64,000 nucleotides of DNA, taken from positions 434,001 through 498,000 of the forward strand of contig CBFIAR010000001.1 of NCBI GenBank assembly GCA_965660625.1, given 5' to 3'. Position 1 is the stretch's first letter. Each line of letters begins with the position of its first letter. The translations under genes were made by a program, and so were the position numbers. Below are positions 1 to 8,787 of this stretch, one piece after another. This stretch comes from Glaciecola sp965660625 (GTDB lineage: Bacteria; Pseudomonadota; Gammaproteobacteria; Enterobacterales; Alteromonadaceae). Under the pieces are notes generated by a model. The model ran no database searches. It saw only the letters and a list, made by a program, of their open reading frames with translations, and had not been told where the DNA came from.

Positions 1-635
1 ACCGCTTGTTTTTCAGAATCTGCAGGGAAAATATCAATGACATCACCGCGCACTCGAAAACTGCCTCGTTCAAAAGCGATATCATTGCGCTTATATTGAA
101 GTTCTGCTAACCGTCTTAAAATGTCGCGTTGGTCCATGATGTCGCCTTGGCGCAAATGCAATAGCATTTTCATGTAGCTTTCAGGGTCACCCAAACCATA
201 AATCGCGGACACGGAAGCAATAATGATAACGTCCCGACGTTCCATCAACGCTTTTGTTGCGGAAAGGCGCATTTGTTCAATATGGTCGTTGATAGACGCG
301 TCTTTCTCAATGAACGTGTCGGTACTCGGAACATAGGCCTCGGGTTGATAGTAGTCATAGTATGAAACGAAATATTCAACCGCATTATTTGGAAAAAACT
401 CTTTCATTTCCCCGTATAACTGCGCCGCCAATGTTTTATTGTGGGCCATTATTAAGGTAGGTCGCTGCACCTGAGAAATCACGTTAGCCATGGTAAATGT
501 TTTGCCTGAACCTGTCACTCCCAAGAGTACCTGTTTAGCCAAACCAGACTCCAAGCCATCAACAAGAGAGGCGATCGCAGTGGGTTGATCACCCGCTGGC
601 TTATAATTAGATTTAAGGGTAAAACCTTTACTCAT
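1..635 (-). CDS. uvrB: UvrABC excinuclease subunit B (5' part; runs off the window)
   Basis: UvrB is the damage-verifying helicase-like subunit of nucleotide excision repair; it is loaded on DNA by UvrA and recruits UvrC. Only about 211 N-terminal codons are inside the window. Reading from the ATG at 635 gives MSKGFTLKSNYKPAGDQPTA, a Walker A motif GVTGSGKT near residue 40, and the YFVSYYDYYQPEAY segment typical of the UvrB beta-hairpin region. The start codon overlaps the stop of the upstream MATE gene in an ATGA arrangement, so the two are probably co-transcribed and translationally coupled. No LexA box is evident close to this start, so any SOS promoter must lie upstream of the MATE gene or be divergent from the consensus. 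The identification is secure; the C-terminal half cannot be assessed. Confidence 0.97.
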   Translation of the reverse strand, partial: MSKGFTLKSNYKPAGDQPTAIASLVDGLESGLAKQVLLGVTGSGKTFTMANVISQVQRPTLIMAHNKTLAAQLYGEMKEFFPNNAVEYFVSYYDYYQPEAYVPSTDTFIEKDASINDHIEQMRLSATKALMERRDVIIIASVSAIYGLGDPESYMKMLLHLRQGDIMDQRDILRRLAELQYKRNDIAFERGSFRVRGDVIDIFPADSEKQA

Positions 636-2017
636 TTTTCACTTCCAAGCATTGGCGAAACATTCTGTAACGCCATTTCATACTTTACATTTCGATTGAA
701 CCACGTATACGCCAAAACAGAGGTAACAACGTTCGCAATAACACAACCCCAAAATAAACCTTGTAGGCCATTAAAATAACTGCCCAATGATGCGATTGGC
801 ACATAGAATGCGAATAGCCTTAATATACTTAACAGTAACGCTGACATCGGCTTATGCATCGCGTTAAAAGAAGAGTTCACCAAAATAATAATACCTTGTA
901 AACCATAACCTAAAGGGATTATGCAGAGAAACAAGATAATGTCGCGTTGCACACTCGCTTCATCTGCAAATATTTGGGCGATGTAACCTGACAAAGTTGC
1001 TAAAACAACAAAAACCATCAGCTGCCATAAGATGACGAACTTTGCCGCCATATCAAACGCTGCTTTAATGCGGTCTAATTTATTTGCTCCATAGTTTTGA
1101 CTGATAAAGGGAGGGAGTGACATCGACAGCGCCAAAACAATAATGCTTGCAATTGATTCCAGTCGATTACCTACGCCCCATGCTGCGACAGCCTCGGCTC
1201 CATAAGTGGCCACAACAGCTGTCATTACTCCGCCAGCAATAGGCGTTAGCATGTTTGCTCCGGCAGCCGGCAGTCCAATTTTCAAAACCCCCTTCGAAGC
1301 GACAATAAACTCACTCATACTCAACAGACGAGATTCAATTAACTGTCTTTTGACTGCTAATAAATAAAGTATACAAACGACACAAACGGCCCACGCAATG
1401 GCTGTTGCAATTGCCGCTCCTTGAATACCCAATGCAGGAAAAGGTCCCCAACCAAAAATTAAGATAGGGTCTAATATGGCGTTAATTCCACCGCCTGCAG
1501 CCATAATAATACTGGGGGTTTTGGTATCACCGAACGCTCGTAAAACAGAGTTCCCTACCATCGGTATAGCTAAAAATATCCCAGCCAAATACCACGGCAC
1601 CATATAGGCTTTGATAAAAGGCATCAGCGCTTCACCGGCACCCATTAGCGAAAAAATGAATTCAATACTAAACACACCAATAATAGCCAATATACCCACA
1701 AGCAAAGCAGACAACATCAATGCACCTGTTGCGATTGTTTTAGCGAGTTTGCTGTCACCAGCGCCAATATACTTAGCAATAATAGCTGACGTACCGATGC
1801 CCAAGCCGATATTCAGACTAATAACAGTAAATGTGACGGGAAACGTAAAACTGATGGCAGCAAGTTGTTCTGTGCCCAACATACTAACAAAAAAGGTATC
1901 GACAATACTGAATGTCATCAGCATGACCATGCCAACAATCATCGGAATGGTCATACTTTTTATCGTTTTTGCAATGTCGCCGTTAAGCATATCTCGATGA
2001 TTGTTATTATTGGTCAC
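632..2017 (-). CDS. MATE family efflux transporter
   Basis: 461-residue polytopic inner-membrane protein of the MATE (multidrug and toxin extrusion) family, which exports cationic drugs in exchange for Na+ or H+. Visible features are about twelve hydrophobic helices in two related halves and the N-terminal MATE pattern, in which an IPMIVGM segment leads into VDTFFVSMLGTEQLAA. The chosen start is a GTG at 2017; an in-frame ATG at 1990 (nine codons later) is an equally possible start, and neither has a strong Shine-Dalgarno. The gene ends by overlapping the uvrB start by 4 bases, suggesting one transcript. The substrate cannot be inferred. The family call is firm; the start is uncertain. Confidence 0.9.
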   Translation of the reverse strand: MTNNNNHRDMLNGDIAKTIKSMTIPMIVGMVMLMTFSIVDTFFVSMLGTEQLAAISFTFPVTFTVISLNIGLGIGTSAIIAKYIGAGDSKLAKTIATGALMLSALLVGILAIIGVFSIEFIFSLMGAGEALMPFIKAYMVPWYLAGIFLAIPMVGNSVLRAFGDTKTPSIIMAAGGGINAILDPILIFGWGPFPALGIQGAAIATAIAWAVCVVCILYLLAVKRQLIESRLLSMSEFIVASKGVLKIGLPAAGANMLTPIAGGVMTAVVATYGAEAVAAWGVGNRLESIASIIVLALSMSLPPFISQNYGANKLDRIKAAFDMAAKFVILWQLMVFVVLATLSGYIAQIFADEASVQRDIILFLCIIPLGYGLQGIIILVNSSFNAMHKPMSALLLSILRLFAFYVPIASLGSYFNGLQGLFWGCVIANVVTSVLAYTWFNRNVKYEMALQNVSPMLGSEK

Positions 2018-2404
2018 AGCATGCCGTCATTTTGTTCTCATTCGATTTACAATGTTAAAAGATATTGACCCTTTTTACTCTTTATTATGGCTTTTAGTTT
2101 GCTTTTTTATGCGCGGCGTTCTTATACATAATAAATTGACAAATTTATCTTGCGCCAAAAAATAATGCCAAGCCGTTGATTATCGACTTAAAATGCCAAT
2201 AAACTGTCAAAAATTTTTTTTAATTTAAATTAGACTAAAGTAATACACAGGCGATGAAAAAAATAACTGCTGTCAACAACTAAAAGTAGAGCGTGACTTT
2301 AATTAATGTAAGCAATTGTTTTTACAACAATTTATTATTTTTACATTTTTCGAGTAATTTCGATTGACAAAATTTGATTAAACTAGGCCTTTAGTTTAAG
2401 CCTT

Positions 2405-2439
2405 TCATCCACACACTTATCCACAGATCTAGTGGATAA
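2405..2439. promoter_or_regulatory. Cluster of three DnaA-box-like 9-mers
   Basis: In the AT-rich gap 2018-2852 there is TCATCCACA (2405-2413, 8/9 match to TTATCCACA), TTATCCACA (2417-2425, perfect), then AGTGGATAA (2431-2439, an inverted 8/9 box). The last two form a near-palindrome separated by GATCT, which contains a Dam GATC. A short hairpin (AATTGTT/AACAATT, 2314-2332) lies about 70 bases to the left. The rest of the gap up to the tRNA promoter shows no convincing ORF. In E. coli the DnaA-reactivating sequence DARS1, built on three DnaA boxes, lies beside uvrB; by position and content this could be an equivalent site. That is inference; the boxes themselves are seen directly. Confidence 0.5.
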
Positions 2440-2803
2440 CTACTTGCGCCCTAATAATGACGCTCGCTGACAGCTTTTTATCTAAATTTTATGTAAGTTA
2501 CCACTAACCTTGGGGGCATTCCAGCTGGGTTAAGACCTCACCAACAACTGGTTATATTAACAGTGGTCAAAGTAATTTTAATAACTTTTTTACCTACAAA
2601 AAATAAAAATTCAATAAATTAGAAATAAGAAATAAAGCGAGCCGACGGTCAATAATTAGGGCGGATAGTTATTTCCAATATTATCATCAATTTAGTGAAT
2701 GAAGAGTTAAACTTCGCACAAAGCACCGCTTGAAACTGCAACACGTCAACTGCTCACTTTATAAGCAAACAAAAATTAAACGATAAAAAACCTGAGAACA
2801 TTG

Positions 2804-2832
2804 TTGACACAGCAGCCTTACGTCATTAATAT
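2804..2832 (+). promoter_or_regulatory. Sigma-70 promoter for the tRNA-Asn pair
   Basis: A perfect -35 TTGACA (2804-2809) is followed after 17 bases by TAATAT (2827-2832). A GC-rich discriminator (CCGCATCCG) follows, typical of stringently controlled stable-RNA promoters. The predicted start, near 2839, is about 14 bases before the first tRNA. Confidence 0.8.
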
Positions 2833-2852
2833 CCGCATCCGTTAAAAGCAGG

Positions 2853-2929
2853 TCCCCCTTAGCTCAGTTGGTTAGAGCGACGGACTGTTAATCCGCAGGT
2901 CCCCCGTTCGAGTCGGGGAGGGGGAGCCA
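2853..2929 (+). tRNA. tRNA-Asn (GTT), copy 1
   Basis: 77 bases including an encoded CCA. The acceptor stem TCCCCCT pairs with AGGGGGA, followed by discriminator G and CCA. The anticodon loop contains CTGTTAA, with anticodon GTT reading Asn codons. The D-arm (AGCTCAGTTGGTTAGAGC) and T-arm (GTTCGAGTC) are canonical. Sequence is identical to the next copy. Confidence 0.98.
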
Positions 2930-2951
2930 CTTTTAACTAAACAACACCTGT

Positions 2952-3028
2952 TCCCCCTTAGCTCAGTTGGTTAGAGCGACGGACTGTTAATCCGCAGGTC
3001 CCCCGTTCGAGTCGGGGAGGGGGAGCCA
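2952..3028 (+). tRNA. tRNA-Asn (GTT), copy 2
   Basis: Identical over its 77 bases to the preceding tRNA-Asn, from which it is separated by 22 bases. It presumably arose by tandem duplication and is transcribed from the promoter upstream of copy 1. CCA is encoded. Confidence 0.98.
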
Positions 3029-3119
3029 TCTCTCCTGGTGTTGCTCAAACAATCATAAACACTCTTTCCTAACAATTTCATTTTATATACACACTACCTT
3101 TACAAACCCGTTATACAAG

Positions 3120-3148
3120 TTGTTAATTGCGCTGTAAAAAGCGATAAT
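3120..3148 (+). promoter_or_regulatory. Candidate promoter of the rsx operon
   Basis: TTGTTA (3120-3125), a 17-base spacer, then GATAAT (3143-3148), about 140 bases before the rsxA start. The spacer and -10 are good and the -35 matches 4 of 6. No operator for a known redox regulator is obvious next to it. Confidence 0.45.
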
Positions 3149-3286
3149 CTGAGTAGATTTTTTGGAAGTTTTTCTTTCACTATGCAAATCGTTACTTAAA
3201 ACGACTAAAGCAAGTCAAACTTCTTAGAGAGAAAATATTAAAAACTTATAATTATCAGAAAGATAAGCCACAAGAATGATAGGTAA

Positions 3287-3865
3287 ATGACCGAAATAAT
3301 ACTTTTATTAATTGGAACTGTGCTAGTCAATAACTTTGTCCTTGTACAATTTCTGGGATTGTGCCCGTTTATGGGAGTTTCAGGGAAGCTAGAAACGGCT
3401 ATCGGTATGTCGATGGCAACAACATTTGTGCTAACAATCGCCTCCATGTCCAGCTACCTTGTCGAAGTGTATATTTTAACCCCACTAGGAATTGAGTATC
3501 TGCGAACTCTCAGTTTTATTCTCGTTATTGCCGTTGTTGTACAATTCACTGAAATGGTAGTACACAAGACAAGCCCTACGCTCTATCGTCTTCTTGGTAT
3601 TTTCCTACCGCTCATTACAACCAACTGTGCTGTTTTAGGTGTCGCGTTATTGAATATTACTGAACAACACAACTTTATTGAGTCAATCATCTACGGATTC
3701 GGTGCTGCCTTGGGTTTTTCTCTAGCCCTAATATTATTTTCAGCAATGCGAGAAAGGCTTGCAGCGGCAGATGTTCCCGCCCCATTCAAAGGTGCATCTA
3801 TCGCAATGATTACGGCAGGTTTAATGTCATTGGCATTTATGGGCTTTACAGGGTTAATTAAATGA
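3287..3865 (+). CDS. rsxA: Electron transport complex subunit RsxA/RnfA
   Basis: 192-residue inner-membrane subunit of the Rnf/Rsx complex, which couples electron flow between reduced ferredoxin and NAD to ion movement; in E. coli the Rsx version keeps SoxR reduced. Six membrane helices are apparent, and the N-terminal NNFVLVQFLGLCPFMGVS segment is typical of RnfA/NqrE. It is homologous to RsxE encoded downstream; the two form an inverted-topology pair carrying a shared Fe-S site. It starts the operon rsxABCDGE-nth, with the stop overlapping the rsxB start (ATGA). Length equals the usual 193. Very secure. Confidence 0.97.
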   Translation: MTEIILLLIGTVLVNNFVLVQFLGLCPFMGVSGKLETAIGMSMATTFVLTIASMSSYLVEVYILTPLGIEYLRTLSFILVIAVVVQFTEMVVHKTSPTLYRLLGIFLPLITTNCAVLGVALLNITEQHNFIESIIYGFGAALGFSLALILFSAMRERLAAADVPAPFKGASIAMITAGLMSLAFMGFTGLIK

Positions 3866-4434
3866 CATTGACTTTAATGGCACTTGCTACAATTGCATTT
3901 TTAGCCCTTATTTTTGGTGCTTTGCTTGGATATGCCTCCATCCGCTTCAAAGTTGAAGGCGATCCACTTGTCGAGCAAATCGATGCAATTTTACCACAAA
4001 CCCAATGCGGACAATGTGGTTATCCTGGCTGCAAACCTTACGCCGAAGCTATTGCAAATGGTGATGACATAAATAAATGCCCTCCAGGGGGCGAAGCAAC
4101 TATTAAAGAGCTAGCCGACCTAATGGGTGTTGATGCTAAACCACTCGATGCCGCTCATGGCGTCGAGGACGTTAAAAAGGTGGCGTATATTCGAGAAGAG
4201 GAATGCATAGGCTGTACAAAATGCATACAAGCCTGTCCCGTCGACGCCATCATCGGCGCCGCTAAACAAATGCACACGGTGATTATTGATGAGTGCACCG
4301 GATGTGATTTATGTGTAGACCCATGTCCTGTGGATTGCATAGACATGGTAGCTGTCGACGTCGACTCAAATCACTGGGAATGGAAGTTTAATAAAATACC
4401 TGTGGGTAATATACCTATCAGGCAGATGTCTTAG
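3862..4434 (+). CDS. rsxB: Electron transport complex subunit RsxB/RnfB
   Basis: 190-residue Fe-S subunit of the Rsx/Rnf complex that relays electrons between soluble donors and the membrane subunits. One N-terminal membrane helix (about residues 5-25) is followed by a four-cysteine cluster motif (C49, C52, C57, C73) and two ferredoxin-type [4Fe-4S] motifs, C115/C118/C121/C125 and C145/C148/C151/C155. The gene overlaps rsxA by 4 bases and is 4 bases from rsxC. Size matches the E. coli protein (192). No missing cysteine. Confidence 0.97.
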   Translation: MTLTLMALATIAFLALIFGALLGYASIRFKVEGDPLVEQIDAILPQTQCGQCGYPGCKPYAEAIANGDDINKCPPGGEATIKELADLMGVDAKPLDAAHGVEDVKKVAYIREEECIGCTKCIQACPVDAIIGAAKQMHTVIIDECTGCDLCVDPCPVDCIDMVAVDVDSNHWEWKFNKIPVGNIPIRQMS

Positions 4435-4438
4435 GGGT

Positions 4439-6289
4439 ATGACTGTGTTTGCCGATTACGACGAAATTATAGAGCGCATTAGCGTGAATCAATTGTGGGA
4501 TTTTCCGGGCGGGGTCCGTCCACCCCAGCAAAAAACCGTATCTAATCAGTCGAATATTGAAGTTTTGCCTGTAGACAACATCTTCTATGTGCCGATAAAG
4601 CAGCATATTGGTGTTGAGGGAAAAATATTAGTAACTATAGGCGATAAGGTGTTGAAAGGACAAGCTCTCACAGCAAGCGAAGTCCCATTTTCAGTGCCTG
4701 TGCATGCACCAACATCCGGCATAGTCACGAAAATCACCCCGCACGTTTCTGCGCACCCATCCGGCATCCCTGAACTCAGTATCATTATCGACGCTGATGG
4801 CCAAGATACATGGATCCCTTTACTGCCTGTTACTGATTATTCAAAAACAGATAAATCAGAATTAATTGAGCGCATATGCGACGCTGGTATCAGTGGTATG
4901 GGTGGCGCAGGGTTTCCAACTCATATTAAGTCAAACAATACGAAGCCTCTCGAATTTCTTATTATAAACGGTATTGAGTGTGAGCCCTACATCACATCTG
5001 ACGATAGACTCATGCGCGAACACGCCTGGCAAATAAGACAAGGCATTGACATTTTGGTGCATATTCTTCAACCCAAACAAGTGATTATCGCGGTTGAAGA
5101 CAATAAACCAGAAGCACTAGAAACAATGTCGATCGCCTGTCAACAAAAGGCAAATTATCAGGTCGTTAATGTACCAACTAAATATCCCGCTGGCGGCGAG
5201 AAACAACTGGTTCAAGTACTCACATCGCGCGAAGTCCCATCTAACGGTCTACCTATCGATGTAGGTTGCATTATGTATAACGTCGGAACGTGCTATGCCA
5301 TTGCAGATGCAATCGTAGAAGGAAAACCGTTAATAGAGCGAGTGGTAACACTAACGGGTAAGGGTTTCCAGACTCCAAAGAATGTATGGGCTCGTTTGGG
5401 CACGCCAATCCAAACCCTACTGAATCACGGTAATTACGATAACAGCACACAATCGTCGCCGCGATTTATCATGGGTGGCCCGATGATGGGTTTTACCGTC
5501 ACTTCTGTGCTCACACCTATCGTTAAAATATCCAACTGCATACTCGTGCCAGCCGACAATGAACTCCCGCACCCTGATAATGAAAGAGCTTGTATACGCT
5601 GTTCAGCCTGCTCGGACGTTTGCCCTGCTTCGCTATTACCGCAACAGTTATTTTGGTACAGCAAAGCCAAGGAGCTCGAAAAAGCTAAAGAGTATAATCT
5701 TTTCGATTGTATTGAATGTGGTGCCTGCGCTTATGTTTGCCCAAGCGAAATACCACTTGTACATTATTACCGTCAAGCAAAAGCGGATGTTCGAAATCAA
5801 AGAGAAGAACAAGAAAAATCAGACAAAGCGAAAATACGCTTTGAGGCTCGTAAAGCAAGACTGCAGAAAGAAAAAGAAGAGCGCGAGGAAAAGCATCGAA
5901 TAGCCGCCGAGGCACGAAAAGCGTCGCTGAACAAAGATGGGGGTGCTGCTAAAGATAAAATTGCAGCGGCACTGGCGAGAGCCAAAGCAAAAAAAGAAGC
6001 CATAGCTAAACAAACGCAAAATAATACAAATGAAACTAATGAAATAGAGCTAGTTTCTAAAGACCAAGTATCTGCAGAGACCCCACTATCACAGGAAACT
6101 GCAGAGGTAAGTGAGCCGGAGCAAACTAAGTCAGCACTTAAGTTTTCTAAAAACGAAAATTCGGATATCACTGCGCAAGCAGATGCAGAAGCCATAGCAA
6201 AGAAAAAGCGAGTTGCCGCAGCAGTTGCGAAAGCAAAAGCAAAGAAACTCGCAGCGAGCCAAACCAAAAAAGAGAATAACCAATCATGA
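4439..6289 (+). CDS. rsxC: Electron transport complex subunit RsxC/RnfC
   Basis: 616-residue peripheral subunit, the probable NADH/FMN-binding entry point of the Rsx/Rnf complex. The N-terminal RnfC barrel-sandwich region is followed by the NQO1-like domain with GAGFPTH near residue 157 and INGIECEPY, then two [4Fe-4S] motifs beginning at C385 (CIRCSACSDVC) and C424 (CIECGACAYVC). From about residue 455 the protein becomes a charged Lys/Ala/Glu-rich tail with repeats such as ALARAKAKKEA and AVAKAKAKKLA, as in other gammaproteobacterial RnfC proteins. The tail length is lineage-variable. The stop overlaps rsxD by 4 bases. Confidence 0.96.
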   Translation: MTVFADYDEIIERISVNQLWDFPGGVRPPQQKTVSNQSNIEVLPVDNIFYVPIKQHIGVEGKILVTIGDKVLKGQALTASEVPFSVPVHAPTSGIVTKITPHVSAHPSGIPELSIIIDADGQDTWIPLLPVTDYSKTDKSELIERICDAGISGMGGAGFPTHIKSNNTKPLEFLIINGIECEPYITSDDRLMREHAWQIRQGIDILVHILQPKQVIIAVEDNKPEALETMSIACQQKANYQVVNVPTKYPAGGEKQLVQVLTSREVPSNGLPIDVGCIMYNVGTCYAIADAIVEGKPLIERVVTLTGKGFQTPKNVWARLGTPIQTLLNHGNYDNSTQSSPRFIMGGPMMGFTVTSVLTPIVKISNCILVPADNELPHPDNERACIRCSACSDVCPASLLPQQLFWYSKAKELEKAKEYNLFDCIECGACAYVCPSEIPLVHYYRQAKADVRNQREEQEKSDKAKIRFEARKARLQKEKEEREEKHRIAAEARKASLNKDGGAAKDKIAAALARAKAKKEAIAKQTQNNTNETNEIELVSKDQVSAETPLSQETAEVSEPEQTKSALKFSKNENSDITAQADAEAIAKKKRVAAAVAKAKAKKLAASQTKKENNQS

Positions 6290-7359
6290 CAATGTTGAGT
6301 TTATCCAGCTCGCCTCACCTTCATAATCGACGTGATACCGGTCAAGTAATGCGTCTGGTGTGCTATGCAGCTATTCCCGGTATTCTCGCGAATGTGTGGT
6401 TTTTCGGCTTTGGCATTCTGGTACAAACTGCGTTGGCTATCTTGACGGCCTTATTAACCGAAGGCGTTATTATGGAGCTCAGAAAGAAACAAACTGAGCG
6501 CATATTGAAAGACTATAGTGCAGTGTTGACGGCGTTGCTTTTGGCTATTTCAATTCCAGCATTAGCACCATGGTGGGTAATTGTCATCGGCACATTTTTT
6601 GCGATTGCAATTGTCAAGCAGTTATACGGTGGTCTGGGTTACAACATGTTTAATCCTGCTATGGCAGCTTATGTCATGCTATTAATTTCGTTTCCCATGC
6701 AAATGACATCATGGCTACCTCCCCTATCAATCGCTGAACAATCTCACACTTTATGGGATGCCATACATACTATTTTCACAGGCTTCACCAGCACGGGGTT
6801 TAGTGTTGAACAACTGAAAGTAGGTGTTGATGGTTCGACCATGGCAACACCACTCGATACAGTGAAAACAGCGCTACTGCAGGGTTATACGGTGACTGAA
6901 GCCCAAGCAAATATGGTTTTTGATGGTCAGTATGGCAAAGGCTGGTTTTGGGTTGCAATGGCATATTTAGCAGGCGGTTTATTGTTAATTAAAACAAAAG
7001 TCATAAATTGGCATATTCCCGGCAGTATGTTGGCGTCTGCTGCATTGTTAAGTCTGGTGCTGTTTTTAGTTGATGGAGACCAATATGCATCACCACTTTT
7101 TCATATCTTTAATGGAAGCCTAGTGCTTGGCGCCTTTTTTATTGCCACTGATCCTGTTTCCGCATCTACGACAATAAAGGGCCGTCTTATTTTCGGTGCT
7201 GCGATAGGCCTGTGGGTTATTATTATTCGAAACTGGGGGGGCTATCCTGACGCCATTGCTTTCGCCGTTCTCATAATGAACATGGCTGTTCCTCTCATTG
7301 ATTACTACACACAACCTCGAACCTATGGCCATAAAAATAAAGCGAGAAAAAGCTCATGA
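6286..7359 (+). CDS. rsxD: Electron transport complex subunit RsxD/RnfD
   Basis: 357-residue integral membrane subunit that carries covalently bound FMN. About nine to ten hydrophobic helices are visible. The motif STMATPLD at residues 184-191 fits the flavinylation site, with Thr188 the expected FMN-phosphoester residue (family knowledge: RnfD/NqrB are modified by ApbE). Overlaps rsxC and rsxG by 4 bases each, so translational coupling is likely. Length is close to the E. coli protein (352). Confidence 0.96.
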   Translation: MTMLSLSSSPHLHNRRDTGQVMRLVCYAAIPGILANVWFFGFGILVQTALAILTALLTEGVIMELRKKQTERILKDYSAVLTALLLAISIPALAPWWVIVIGTFFAIAIVKQLYGGLGYNMFNPAMAAYVMLLISFPMQMTSWLPPLSIAEQSHTLWDAIHTIFTGFTSTGFSVEQLKVGVDGSTMATPLDTVKTALLQGYTVTEAQANMVFDGQYGKGWFWVAMAYLAGGLLLIKTKVINWHIPGSMLASAALLSLVLFLVDGDQYASPLFHIFNGSLVLGAFFIATDPVSASTTIKGRLIFGAAIGLWVIIIRNWGGYPDAIAFAVLIMNMAVPLIDYYTQPRTYGHKNKARKSS

Positions 7360-8093
7360 TAATGAATTACATGGGAAAAAACGGCGCTATTTTAGCAGGC
7401 TTCGCCCTAGTGACTACGGGTCTCATCGCGGTCACTTTTGCGGGTACCAAGGATAGGATTCAATTTGAGCAAGAAAAACAGCTTTTATTGGTCTTAAATG
7501 AGTTAGTTCCGGAACAATGGCACACTAATCAGCTAAACGCAGACTGCATAATCGTGAATGCACCTGAACAGCTAGGTACCAATCAAAACAAACGCATCTT
7601 TAGAGCGCGTAATGGCAGTGAAAACATAGCAGCCGTTATCGAGACTAGCGCACCTAATGGTTACAGCGGTGAAATCAAGATGGTTGTTGCCGTCAGTAAA
7701 GATGGAGAGTCCCTTGGGACTCGCGTCGTTGAGCATAAAGAAACACCTGGTTTAGGAGACAAAATAGACTTGCGCGTCAGCGACTGGATATTGTCCTTTG
7801 CGAATGTACCGTTCAGCGGCAAGAAAGACAAACGCTGGCAAGTGAAAAAAGACGGCGGCCAGTTTGATCAGTTTACTGGCGCTACGATTACGCCAAGGGC
7901 GGTTGTGCAAGCGGTTAAAAATACGATCGCTTACTATAATGCAAATCGCGACATGATTTTTAACACCGCAAGTAATTGCGCTAGTAACACTATCGATGGC
8001 TCTTCTGCTGAATCGGCTGATGACGCTATTATGACGAGAGAAACCTTAGTTGTTGAAAAACTAGCTCATAAAAGGGCAGCAGCGAATGAATGA
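7356..8093 (+). CDS. rsxG: Electron transport complex subunit RsxG/RnfG
   Basis: 245-residue subunit with one N-terminal membrane anchor and a periplasmic FMN-binding domain. The flavinylation motif TGAT occurs at residues 174-177, Thr177 being the acceptor. The preceding ETPGLGDKI segment is also diagnostic of RnfG/NqrC. The C-terminal 40 residues are longer than in E. coli RsxG (206 residues) and carry no recognisable motif. Overlaps rsxE by 8 bases. Confidence 0.95.
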   Translation: MIMNYMGKNGAILAGFALVTTGLIAVTFAGTKDRIQFEQEKQLLLVLNELVPEQWHTNQLNADCIIVNAPEQLGTNQNKRIFRARNGSENIAAVIETSAPNGYSGEIKMVVAVSKDGESLGTRVVEHKETPGLGDKIDLRVSDWILSFANVPFSGKKDKRWQVKKDGGQFDQFTGATITPRAVVQAVKNTIAYYNANRDMIFNTASNCASNTIDGSSAESADDAIMTRETLVVEKLAHKRAAANE

Positions 8094-8787
8094 ATATCAA
8101 CATTTAACCGTTCAGGGAATTTGGAAAAACAATCCTGCCTTAGTTCAACTATTAGGACTGTGTCCGTTACTAGCAGTGACTGCAACCGTTATTAACGGCT
8201 TAGGCTTAGGTATTGCAACGACGCTTGTTCTTTTAGGTTCAAACATTACCGTCTCACTTGTACGAAATTTTGTACCAAACGAAATTAGGATCCCCATTTT
8301 TGTAATGATTATCGCCGCATTCGTAACGATTGTGCAGTTGCTAATGAACGCATTTACCTTCGAGCTATATCAAGCACTTGGCATTTTTATCCCATTAATT
8401 GTGACAAACTGCGCAATTATAGGACGAGCCGAAGCTTACGCTTCAAAGAATCCAGTTCAACTTGCCGCTTTTGATGGACTAATGATGGGGCTCGGCTTCA
8501 CATTCATTTTGGTTGTATTAGGTGCAATGCGCGAGTTACTTGGCTATGGAACACTGCTTACCGGAGCCGACTTATTATTGGGGGCCTGGGCGAAAGATCT
8601 TACCATTGTTGTTTTTACAACTGATAACCCCTTTTTATTAGCGATACTACCGCCCGGCGCATTCTTAGGAATGGGTTTGTTAATTGCATTTAAAAACATA
8701 GCCGACAAGCTATCAGAAAAGCGCCTAGAGAACGTAAAGCAAGCTAAAGTTGTGCAGCGAGCAAGGGTGACAGGAACAGATATATGA
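8086..8787 (+). CDS. rsxE: Electron transport complex subunit RsxE/RnfE
   Basis: 233-residue membrane subunit, paralogous to RsxA, with six helices; the N-terminal NPALVQLLGLCPLLAVT and central IFIPLIVTNCAI segments match RnfE/NqrD. It pairs with RsxA around the membrane Fe-S centre. The stop overlaps the nth start (ATGA), the same fusion of the rsx operon to nth seen in E. coli and Vibrio. Confidence 0.96.
   Translation: MNEYQHLTVQGIWKNNPALVQLLGLCPLLAVTATVINGLGLGIATTLVLLGSNITVSLVRNFVPNEIRIPIFVMIIAAFVTIVQLLMNAFTFELYQALGIFIPLIVTNCAIIGRAEAYASKNPVQLAAFDGLMMGLGFTFILVVLGAMRELLGYGTLLTGADLLLGAWAKDLTIVVFTTDNPFLLAILPPGAFLGMGLLIAFKNIADKLSEKRLENVKQAKVVQRARVTGTDI

Noticed and set aside
5797..6267. Long open frame on the minus strand inside rsxC
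   Set aside because: It is the reverse shadow of the Lys/Ala-rich RsxC tail; low-complexity composition keeps the opposite frame open.
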